A DNA stretch of 5,666 bases, from the NCBI GenBank assembly GCA_902782955.1, contig CACZPD010000085.1, positions 1 to 5,666 on the forward strand, in the 5' to 3' direction. Positions 1-5,666 of the stretch are shown here, one piece after another. Each line of letters starts with the position of its first letter. Position 1 is the stretch's first letter. The position numbers and the translations under genes are program-made. This stretch comes from an uncultured Erysipelotrichaceae bacterium. Lineage in GTDB: Bacteria; Bacillota_I; Bacilli_A; Erysipelotrichales; Erysipelotrichaceae. Below the pieces are notes generated by a model. It was not told the DNA's origin. It worked only from the letters and a program-made list of their open reading frames with translations, and searched no databases.

Positions 1-1179
<1,179 letters not shown>

Positions 1180-1185
1180 TTAGGC

Positions 1186-1440
1186 TTATACCTTACCGCC
1201 TGTGAATGCCTGACCTTCGATCAGTGCACGGACCATCAGTACAGCGCCCCATGGCTGGGACTTGATGATCTTCTTTGCATAAGATGTCGGATCTCCGGAT
1301 GTGCCTTCTGCGTATTCGACTTCAAACTGCATTTCCATAGGTGTCTTCATTTTGACAAATTTGAATTTCGGATTTTCGCTAGCTTCCAGAAGAGCCTTGA
1401 TCTCATCGCGCTTCATCGGTGAACTGATATTTACTAACAT
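1186..1440 (-). CDS. Hypothetical small protein, 84 residues
   Basis: I do not recognise this family. The product is a small, mixed-charge, probably cytoplasmic protein with no signal peptide or membrane segment. The N-terminal part looks helical (about residues 8-22, PMKRDEIKALLEASENP). The middle could form strands (KFKFVKMK and MEMQFEVEY). The C-terminal part has SYAKKIIKSQPWGAVLMVRALIEG. The reading frame is open further upstream, but I chose the ATG at 1440. It has AAAGGAGA at 1455-1448 with a 7-base spacer, and the promoter at 1492-1465 would start transcription near 1458, inside the upstream extension. It is the first gene after a cre-controlled promoter and lies just upstream of the phospho-glucosidase. 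This suggests a part in, or co-regulation with, beta-glucoside use, but no function can be assigned. Confidence 0.75.
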   Translation of the reverse strand: MLVNISSPMKRDEIKALLEASENPKFKFVKMKTPMEMQFEVEYAEGTSGDPTSYAKKIIKSQPWGAVLMVRALIEGQAFTGGKV

Positions 1441-1447
1441 TATCGTA

Positions 1448-1455
1448 TCTCCTTT
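1448..1455 (-). promoter_or_regulatory. Ribosome binding site that fixes the start of the 84-residue gene
   Basis: AAAGGAGA on the minus strand lies 7 bases before the ATG at 1440. It lies within the in-frame upstream extension of the reading frame, so it supports the shorter 84-residue product over a 122-residue one. Confidence 0.8.
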
Positions 1456-1464
1456 GCTGGTTTC

Positions 1465-1492
1465 ATTATAGCATGTAAGCGTTTTCGTGCAA
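1465..1492 (-). promoter_or_regulatory. Sigma-A-type promoter of the 84-residue gene
   Basis: On the minus strand, TTGCAC (1492-1487), a 16-base spacer, and TATAAT (1470-1465). The -10 is preceded by TG plus one base, giving an extended -10. The predicted start near 1458 leaves a leader of about 18 bases that is mostly ribosome binding site. A cre-like box fills much of the spacer. Confidence 0.8.
1473..1487. promoter_or_regulatory. cre box (CcpA catabolite-repression operator)
   Basis: The plus-strand sequence ATGTAAGCGTTTTCG matches the Bacillota cre consensus WTGWAARCGYTWNCW at 14 of 15 positions; only the last base differs. It lies between the -35 and -10 elements of the promoter at 1492-1465, a position where bound CcpA would block RNA polymerase. 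Glucose repression of the small gene, and by readthrough of the phospho-glucosidase, is the expected effect and fits a beta-glucoside utilisation gene. Confidence 0.75.
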
Positions 1493-1530
1493 AAAAAATG
1501 TATCACATAATTTCCCATACTTACTTCCGG

Positions 1531-1578
1531 AAAAAAGGAAAAAGAATGACGCATTCTGCCCGGTTTCCGTCATTCTTT
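1531..1578 (-). terminator. Rho-independent terminator of the predicted small RNA or leader
   Basis: An 11-bp perfect stem (AAAGAATGACG at 1541-1551, CGTCATTCTTT at 1568-1578) encloses a 16-base loop. Reading on the minus strand it runs into CUUUUUCCUUUUUU. The plus strand has no U-tract after the stem. There is no minus-strand protein gene upstream of it in the intergenic region, so it must end a non-coding transcript or act as an attenuator. The promoter of the 84-residue gene begins about 40 bases beyond it. Confidence 0.75.
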
Positions 1579-1682
1579 AAAGGTTCCTCTGCTGTCCGGT
1601 TATTATAGAGGAGGACACAGAACAGCATTTTCGGATCACTATGCCATTGATGTTATGACCCGGATAAGACACCTGCTTCAAA

Positions 1683-1702
1683 GAGTTAGTCCTTTCTAAC
1701 TC
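1683..1702. repeat. Inverted repeat at the predicted transcription start (operator or first RNA hairpin)
   Basis: GAGTTAG (1683-1689) and CTAACTC (1696-1702) form a perfect 7-bp inverted repeat with a 6-base centre, TCCTTT. It begins 2 bases downstream of the -10 box of the minus promoter, so it spans the start site. Its position suits a repressor operator equally well as an RNA 5' hairpin. Confidence 0.55.
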
Positions 1703-1704
1703 AT

Positions 1705-1733
1705 ATAATACAGATACTGTTTCCTTCTGTCAA
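1705..1733 (-). promoter_or_regulatory. Strong sigma-A-type promoter of the predicted small RNA
   Basis: The minus strand shows TTGACA (1733-1728), exactly 17 bases, then TATTAT (1710-1705). The region just upstream of the -35 (about 1734-1753 on the plus strand) is almost entirely A/T, like an UP element. Transcription should start around 1697-1701. Confidence 0.8.
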
Positions 1734-1793
1734 CAATTATTATTTACTTTTTTGCCTGACCGGTATCCGTTTCCTTTTTGACCTGTCATATTC

Positions 1794-1799
1794 TATAAT
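1794..1799 (+). promoter_or_regulatory. -10 box immediately before the ATG at 1806 (leaderless start)
   Basis: A perfect TATAAT at 1794-1799 is followed by six bases and then the ATG at 1806, so transcription would begin at or next to the start codon. No good -35 is seen at the right distance (TTCCTT at 1771-1776). A TTGACC at 1778-1783 is too close, with a 10-base spacer. Confidence 0.55.
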
Positions 1800-1805
1800 C
1801 TTCTT

Positions 1806-2447
1806 ATGATCGGAATCGAACATCACGCAGTGCTCTATGCGCTGTTTGCAAAAGAAATCATAAAGTATCTGCCGGCGAAGGAAGCGGAAGACCTGATCGA
1901 AAAAGCAACGTTCCGCTACGGATACAACCGCGGTGAACGTATGCGGAAAGTCACCCTTTCCAACGGATATCCCCTGAACATGAACAGCTTCTTCCTGTAC
2001 GGGGAATGGAAAGGCAGACCCGGAGAAAACCTGTCTTCTTTACAGCAGATGGCAGAGGCAACGGAATCCCATGTCACAAAATGCGCATGGTACGACGCCT
2101 GGAAGAAACATGACCTGACCCGTTACGGCTGTTATTACTGCCGGTATATCGATCAGGGGATCTGCGCGGGCTATCAGGGCGGATTCTCTCTTGCGGTCCC
2201 TTCCGCGATCGGCCTCGGGGATGAGAAATGCATCTTTCACTGGACGCAGTCCTATGATCCGGTACAACTGCAGAAATACCGTTCCGTGACCGGGGAAGCC
2301 AATATCAAACCTTTCTCCTTCCACTGCCGTGACCTGTATGACTGCTTCGCAGGTTTCCTGGATGCTTACCCGGATAAAAAAGAGCAGATCCTGCATTCCG
2401 TCATGGAATCGTTTCGCTCCCTGTTTCCCGATGAATCTGACTTCTAG
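1806..2447 (+). CDS. L-2-amino-thiazoline-4-carboxylic acid hydrolase family protein
   Basis: The 213-residue product resembles the family named after the enzyme that opens L-2-amino-thiazoline-4-carboxylate to S- or N-carbamoyl-cysteine. Most members in gut Bacillota are untested, so the reaction is not certain. Features recalled for the family and seen here are the N-terminal IEHHAVLYALFAK (4-16), YGYNRGERM (38-46), a Cys/Trp segment at 93-95 (CAW), the core RYGCYYCRYID (106-116), a short region ending in KCIF (141-144), and FHCRDLY (172-178). The protein is cytoplasmic, with no membrane segment. The ATG at 1806 keeps the expected IEHH N-terminus but has no ribosome binding site; a TATAAT six bases upstream suggests a leaderless mRNA. 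The gene is alone on the plus strand and converges on the HAD phosphatase gene, with a 4-base overlap at the stop codons. Confidence 0.7.
   Translation: MIGIEHHAVLYALFAKEIIKYLPAKEAEDLIEKATFRYGYNRGERMRKVTLSNGYPLNMNSFFLYGEWKGRPGENLSSLQQMAEATESHVTKCAWYDAWKKHDLTRYGCYYCRYIDQGICAGYQGGFSLAVPSAIGLGDEKCIFHWTQSYDPVQLQKYRSVTGEANIKPFSFHCRDLYDCFAGFLDAYPDKKEQILHSVMESFRSLFPDESDF
2376..2394 (-). terminator. Possible weak terminator for the phosphatase operon, inside the convergent gene
   Basis: On the minus strand GCAG and CTGC form a 4-bp stem with a 3-base loop, followed two bases later by six U (complement of 2381-2376). It lies about 50 bases after the stop of the HAD gene at 2444. The stem is short, so this is only a candidate; I see no better one close downstream. 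Confidence 0.3.
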
Positions 2448-3247
2448 AGCACGCCGTAATGCCGGAGTGCTTTTTCTATGCCGTCATTGTCTACGGTATC
2501 CGTGATATATTCAGCTGCTTCCCGGATGATGCTTTCGCTTTCACCCATCGCTACGCCGTGCTTGCATGCCATCATCAGCGACAGATCATTCATGCCGTCG
2601 CCGAATCCGTACATGTCATCTTTGGAACACTGATAATACGCACAGACTTCCAGTGCCGCAAATCCCTTGGAAATGCCGCTGACGTTGATCTCCCCGAACA
2701 GACCGGTATGGTCCCCTGTACCGCCCGACCACATGACCTGCGGGTCCAGGCACGCGGCTGCTTTTTCCCTTGTGACGATATCCGGGAACATCACGTCGAT
2801 CTTCTGCACCGGTTCCCCTTCCCAGTCCTTCAGGGGGTAGACGGCATAAAAGGCAAAGATCTCTTCCTGTGACAGGCCAAGCTCATTTCCCCATTGGTTA
2901 AATGCGTCAAGCATCCTGTCATTGGTGTATAACCTGTCCCTTGTTGACAGACCGTAGGAAGCTTTCTGCGCATCCAGTATACGCATTGTTTTTTCCAGCG
3001 CTTTTTCCGGTATGGCGTGGGAAATGATATCCTCATCCCCGATCCGCGCACCGCCGCCGCTGTTATAGATCACCCCGTCAAATTCAGGTCCTTTGAAACT
3101 GAATACGGACGGCAGGTTCCTGCCGGAACAGATAAAACACTTATGTCCGGCTTCCCGCAGGGATTCAATGGCGGACCATGCGCTTTCCGGCATGATATTG
3201 AGACGGTTGACCAGAGTGCCGTCTATGTCAAAAAAGAACAGTTTCAT
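2444..3247 (-). CDS. Cof-type HAD-IIB family phosphatase, 267 residues
   Basis: A complete, stand-alone haloacid-dehalogenase-type phosphatase of the Cof subfamily, probably acting on sugar phosphates or similar small metabolites in the cytoplasm. Motif I is FFDIDGTL (5-12) with the nucleophile D7 and acid D9. Motif II is ICSGRN (39-44) with S41. The motif III lysine is K194 in SGISKG. Motif IV is GFGDGMND (214-221) with D217 and D221 as Mg ligands, followed by HGVAMG (230-235). The C2 cap lies between motifs II and III. Its length is normal for the family. The start overlaps the stop of the 690-residue gene as ATGA (3247-3244). Only a weak GGGG (3259-3256) precedes it, so translation is probably coupled. 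It closely resembles the HAD domain at the end of the upstream protein, including the C-terminal (Y/D)GLIG-like tail (HYGVL here). Confidence 0.93.
   Translation of the reverse strand: MKLFFFDIDGTLVNRLNIMPESAWSAIESLREAGHKCFICSGRNLPSVFSFKGPEFDGVIYNSGGGARIGDEDIISHAIPEKALEKTMRILDAQKASYGLSTRDRLYTNDRMLDAFNQWGNELGLSQEEIFAFYAVYPLKDWEGEPVQKIDVMFPDIVTREKAAACLDPQVMWSGGTGDHTGLFGEINVSGISKGFAALEVCAYYQCSKDDMYGFGDGMNDLSLMMACKHGVAMGESESIIREAAEYITDTVDNDGIEKALRHYGVL
2448..2475 (+). terminator. Terminator of the hydrolase-like gene, embedded in the opposite gene's coding sequence
   Basis: AGCAC (2448-2452) pairs with GTGCT (2467-2471). A G-A mismatch follows, and inside it CCG (2454-2456) pairs with CGG (2463-2465). 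Five T follow (2471-2475). The hairpin starts one base after the TAG at 2445-2447. On the other strand the same bases encode the last residues (ALRHYGVL) of the HAD phosphatase. Only the plus orientation has a U-tract. Confidence 0.75.
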
Positions 3248-5316
3248 CCGATCAGCCCCAGATCTTTCATTGCCTGATACAGACCGTCTTCCTGAATATG
3301 ACCGGCGATATGATCCGCGTGCAGGAACAGTTCTTCCGCGCTGTTTCCCATCGCCACACCGGTATTGACGGTCTTCAACATACTGTAATCATTCATGGAA
3401 TCACCGAATCCATATGTATTCGCAATATCCGCACCCAGTATTTCCACCGTGCGCAGGATACCGGTTCCCTTATTGATGCCCTTTACGGTCACTTCGCCGG
3501 AAGTACCGCCGTCCCTGCCGTAAGAGGCGCTTGTGGAGATATATTCCAGACCGGGGTCCAGTTCTTTTTCAAACGCGCGCTCGAGTTCAATATCCGGAAA
3601 GTCCACATCCACTTCATAAACAGGATCCGTGTGATCATATTCCTCCAGGTGCCTGAGACCTTTCCCTTCTTCCGTTTCTTCCTCAGCCAGATATCGCTGG
3701 AAGAACGGATAATTCTTTTCATCCGCGTAATAGCGTTCTTTTGACGCAGCCATCATATTTCCCCGGTAATGACGCACAAGATCAAACAATCCGCTCAGCA
3801 GATCCTCCGGAATCGGGCAGACGAACTCCTCACGGCCGTCAATGACGATATGCGCGCCATCCGAACAGACATATCCGTCCATGCCGAGATCCATATACGG
3901 ATACAGGCCATAGTCATTCCGTCCTGAACAGATCATGCAGATATGCCCCGCTTCCCGTGCTTTTTTCAATGCCAGCATCGTGCTTTCCGGCGGATGTACT
4001 TCCCCGGCACCGCTGTCCACCAGTGTCCCGTCGATATCAAAGAACAGGATCTTTTTACTGAACGGATTCACGAAGGAACCCGGTTCCGTCATGAAGTTCA
4101 GCCGGTGAAACGCGCCGTTCCAGGTAAACGCAAAGATGCCGGCATTCGGGCAAACATCCCTGCCTGCCGCTCGGCACGCAGCGATATGTTCCTCCCTCTC
4201 AAGACCGAACAGGACTTCCAGGACATTGATATAGTATTTGCCGTGCGTTACGACCAGTACGGTATCCCCGTCCTCACAGCTGTCAATGATCGTATTGAAT
4301 GCCCGGTGTATCCTCCGGCGCACCATTTCCTTTGTCTCACCGCCCAGGTCATTCCATCTTTCCTCATGGTGGCGGACCTGCATTTCCGGATCTTCGAACG
4401 AGAACTCGCTTCCCTCCAGGGAACCGAAATCCACTTCCCGCAGGGCCTTCCTAGGCATTGCCCTGAGCCCATGCGGTTCCAGGATGATGGCAGCCGTATC
4501 GCGTGTCCGTTCCGCTGTGGAACAGAATGCTTTCGTGATCGGTATATCCTTCAGCGCGGCCTGCGCCGTCTGTGCCTGCCGTATCCCCTTTTCCGTCAGC
4601 GGGGAATCGCTGATGCCCTGCAGACGCATGTTGATATTGAAGACCGTTTCCCCATGGCGCACCAGCAGGAAACGCAGTCTCTTCTGCATGTTCTTCCGGT
4701 ATTCATCCGCGGATACCGGTTCCTGTACCAGAGTGTATTTTCCGTCTTCGTATTTAAATACGGCAATGCCGCAGTTTTCGATCATCGGTTTATCCTGTTT
4801 TCTTCTTTTTATCTGGTATTCGCCGCGGTCGATGCGGAACAGCGGTTCCAGCATGCGGGAGAAGAATGTGCCGTGGCTGACCATCAGGACTGTATCCCCG
4901 TCCTTCCTGCCTTCCAGCATCTTTTCCATCACGGAAAACAGACGCTTTTCAAAGCGTTCCTTGTTCTCACCGCCGATGTCGCTCCAGTCGTAATTTGCCT
5001 GGCGTTCACGGATCAGGTCCTGGTTCTTATCGATCAGGTCGCCGTCCAGCGTTCCGAAATCATATTCCTTCAGCCCTTTCAAAAGCACCGGCTGAAGTCC
5101 TTCATGGTATCCGCAGATCATTTCTGCGGTATCGACTGCCCGCTCGCTGGAAGAGGAAAAAGCTGCGTTAAAAGGAACATCCCGCAGGACGGAAGCCGTG
5201 TTCCGTGCCTGTTCCACACCGGTTTCCGTCAGTGGGCTGTCACAAAAGCCCTGCATCCTGCGGATGACATTGAACAGCGTTTCTCCGTGTCTTACGTAGT
5301 AGAATGTCACTTTCAT
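3244..5316 (-). CDS. Triple-domain phosphatase: two histidine phosphatase domains fused to a Cof-type HAD phosphatase
   Basis: A 690-residue cytoplasmic protein made of three phosphatase modules. Domain 1 (about 1-198) is a phosphoglycerate-mutase-like histidine phosphatase: RHGET with R9 and nucleophile H10, R59, E84 in EYDFG, and H148 in VSHG. Domain 2 (about 213-410) repeats it: R220, H221, R270, E294 in EVDFG, and H358 in VTHG. Linkers fall near 199-212 and 411-421. Domain 3 (about 422-690) is a full Cof-type HAD: FFDIDGTL with D427 and D429, CSGRN with S464, K616 in INKG, and GFGDSMND with D639 and D643. All catalytic residues are present, so each module may be active. Small phosphorylated metabolites are likely substrates, but which ones cannot be seen. 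The start has AAGGA with a 7-base spacer inside the end of the upstream HAD gene. The stop overlaps the next start as ATGA. The reading frame is continuous through both linkers, so this is a genuine fusion and not an annotation artefact. Confidence 0.92.
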   Translation of the reverse strand: MKVTFYYVRHGETLFNVIRRMQGFCDSPLTETGVEQARNTASVLRDVPFNAAFSSSSERAVDTAEMICGYHEGLQPVLLKGLKEYDFGTLDGDLIDKNQDLIRERQANYDWSDIGGENKERFEKRLFSVMEKMLEGRKDGDTVLMVSHGTFFSRMLEPLFRIDRGEYQIKRRKQDKPMIENCGIAVFKYEDGKYTLVQEPVSADEYRKNMQKRLRFLLVRHGETVFNINMRLQGISDSPLTEKGIRQAQTAQAALKDIPITKAFCSTAERTRDTAAIILEPHGLRAMPRKALREVDFGSLEGSEFSFEDPEMQVRHHEERWNDLGGETKEMVRRRIHRAFNTIIDSCEDGDTVLVVTHGKYYINVLEVLFGLEREEHIAACRAAGRDVCPNAGIFAFTWNGAFHRLNFMTEPGSFVNPFSKKILFFDIDGTLVDSGAGEVHPPESTMLALKKAREAGHICMICSGRNDYGLYPYMDLGMDGYVCSDGAHIVIDGREEFVCPIPEDLLSGLFDLVRHYRGNMMAASKERYYADEKNYPFFQRYLAEEETEEGKGLRHLEEYDHTDPVYEVDVDFPDIELERAFEKELDPGLEYISTSASYGRDGGTSGEVTVKGINKGTGILRTVEILGADIANTYGFGDSMNDYSMLKTVNTGVAMGNSAEELFLHADHIAGHIQEDGLYQAMKDLGLIG

Positions 5317-5320
5317 AGGC

Positions 5321-5666
5321 TTATCCTTCGATCAGTCCGTAATGTTTCAATCCGTTGTATACGCCGTCTTCCGTTACGGCTGTTGTGACAAATTCCGCAG
5401 CCGCCTTGACTTCATCGCGGCCGTTTGCCATGGCGACACCGTGTCCGGCTGCCTTCAGCATGCACAGGTCGTTGATCCCGTCCCCGAATGCATAGGTGTT
5501 TCCGATCGGTGTATCCAAAGCAGAAGCCACATGTTTCAGGGCATCTCCCTTATCCACGCCGATCACGGTCATATCCGCAGTCGGATGCGGTCCGTGCGGG
5601 TTCAGCAGGCAGATGCCTTCCAGAACATCCTCAATCTGTTTCCTGTGATCCATGTCTTTGAAATAC
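5321..5666 (-). CDS. Cof-type HAD phosphatase, C-terminal part (cut by window edge)
   Basis: The last 114 codons of a Cof-type HAD phosphatase, the third HAD module of this operon. Visible are the motif III lysine in VDKGDAL and motif IV AFGDGIND with its two Mg-binding aspartates, followed by HGVAMANG and the tail HYGLIEG, which matches the ends of the other two HAD modules. Motifs I and II lie beyond the right edge. An in-frame ATG exists at 5653, but the frame stays open to the edge and a start there would remove the catalytic aspartates, so the gene almost surely begins outside. It ends 4 bases before the 690-residue gene. It could be a stand-alone phosphatase or itself the last domain of another fusion; this window cannot tell. 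Confidence 0.88.
   Translation of the reverse strand, partial: YFKDMDHRKQIEDVLEGICLLNPHGPHPTADMTVIGVDKGDALKHVASALDTPIGNTYAFGDGINDLCMLKAAGHGVAMANGRDEVKAAAEFVTTAVTEDGVYNGLKHYGLIEG
5324..5328 (-). promoter_or_regulatory. Ribosome binding site of the 690-residue gene, inside the upstream gene's 3' end
   Basis: AAGGA (5328-5324) lies 7 bases before the ATG at 5316 and overlaps the final codons, just ahead of the TAA at 5323-5321, of the upstream HAD gene. Ribosomes ending on that stop would be placed at the next start, which favours coupled translation. Confidence 0.7.

Larger units (their letters stand above)
1531..1702 (-). ncRNA. Predicted structured small RNA or terminated leader, unknown class
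   Basis: This stretch has its own near-consensus promoter (1733-1705) and its own terminator (1578-1531), with no convincing ORF between. In transcript order four hairpins can be drawn. H1 is GAGTTAG/CTAACTC (1702-1683). H2 is CGGGTCAT/GTGATCCG (1662-1632, 8 bp with two G-U pairs). H3 is TGCTGTTC/GGACAGCA (1627-1590, 8 bp with one G-U pair and a 22-base loop). H4 is the terminator. A loop segment of H3, TCCTC at 1612-1608, can also pair with GAGGA at 1589-1585, which would form a pseudoknot. I found no match to the T-box, SAM, glycine, THF, ykkC, c-di-GMP, SRP or 6S features I know. It could be a free small RNA or an attenuating leader for the small gene downstream. Confidence 0.5.

Noticed and set aside
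1441..1554. An N-terminal extension of the 84-residue protein to 122 residues
   Set aside because: The promoter -10 and the ribosome binding site both lie inside the extension, so the message would start after the upstream ATG.
1521..1628. A minus-strand ORF of 35 residues beginning MLFCVLLYNN inside the predicted RNA
   Set aside because: It has no ribosome binding site, runs straight through the terminator hairpin and its U-tract, and its end is made of terminator sequence. A leader peptide is not excluded but is not supported.
1779..1788. A short palindrome TGAC-CT-GTCA upstream of the plus-strand gene, possibly an operator
   Set aside because: Arms of only four bases are expected by chance, and nothing else in the window repeats it.
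4687..4689. An internal start (Met210) that could give a separate second-half protein
   Set aside because: No properly spaced ribosome binding site precedes it, and the reading frame is continuous from domain 1.
3943..5388. A long (481-residue) plus-strand ORF opposite the triple-domain phosphatase
   Set aside because: The composition is rich in His, Phe, Arg and Cys as expected from reading the antisense of a real gene. The minus frame has five sets of intact phosphatase motifs, and no promoter or ribosome binding site is seen for the plus frame.

Overview
The window looks like a moderate-GC Bacillota chromosome, possibly an Erysipelotrichia-type gut or oral bacterium. The clues are AGGAGG-like ribosome binding sites, sigma-A-type promoters, U-tract hairpin terminators, a CcpA-type cre box and a PTS-linked GH1 phospho-glucosidase. 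The phylum is a fair inference. The class is a guess from the overall gene style.

Left part (1-1500, minus strand): a carbohydrate unit. A promoter with an overlapping cre box drives an 84-residue protein of unknown function. A hairpin terminator follows, and only about 30 bases later comes a GH1 6-phospho-beta-glucosidase. That gene runs off the left edge a few residues before its expected nucleophile. It has no visible promoter of its own, so it probably depends on readthrough of the terminator.

Middle (1500-1805, non-coding): a second, near-consensus minus-strand promoter is followed by about 160 bases with several hairpins and a U-tract terminator, with no convincing ORF. This is the best candidate here for an undescribed element: a stand-alone structured small RNA, or a terminated leader ahead of the small gene.

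Right-centre (1806-2447, plus strand): a single gene resembling the L-2-amino-thiazoline-4-carboxylic acid hydrolase family. A TATAAT box lies six bases before its ATG and no ribosome binding site is visible, which suggests a leaderless mRNA. Its terminator lies inside the 3' end of the convergent gene, and the two stop codons share the palindrome CTAG.

Right part (2444-5666, minus strand): a tight phosphatase operon. In transcription order it holds the C-terminal end of a Cof-type HAD phosphatase (cut by the right edge), a 690-residue protein joining two histidine-phosphatase domains to a complete Cof-type HAD domain, and a further stand-alone Cof-type HAD phosphatase. The joints are a 4-base gap and an ATGA overlap, so the proteins are probably translationally coupled. 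Counting modules, the operon carries three HAD phosphatase domains and two histidine phosphatase domains, all with intact catalytic motifs where visible. Substrates cannot be read from the sequence; sugar phosphates or other small phosphometabolites are likely.
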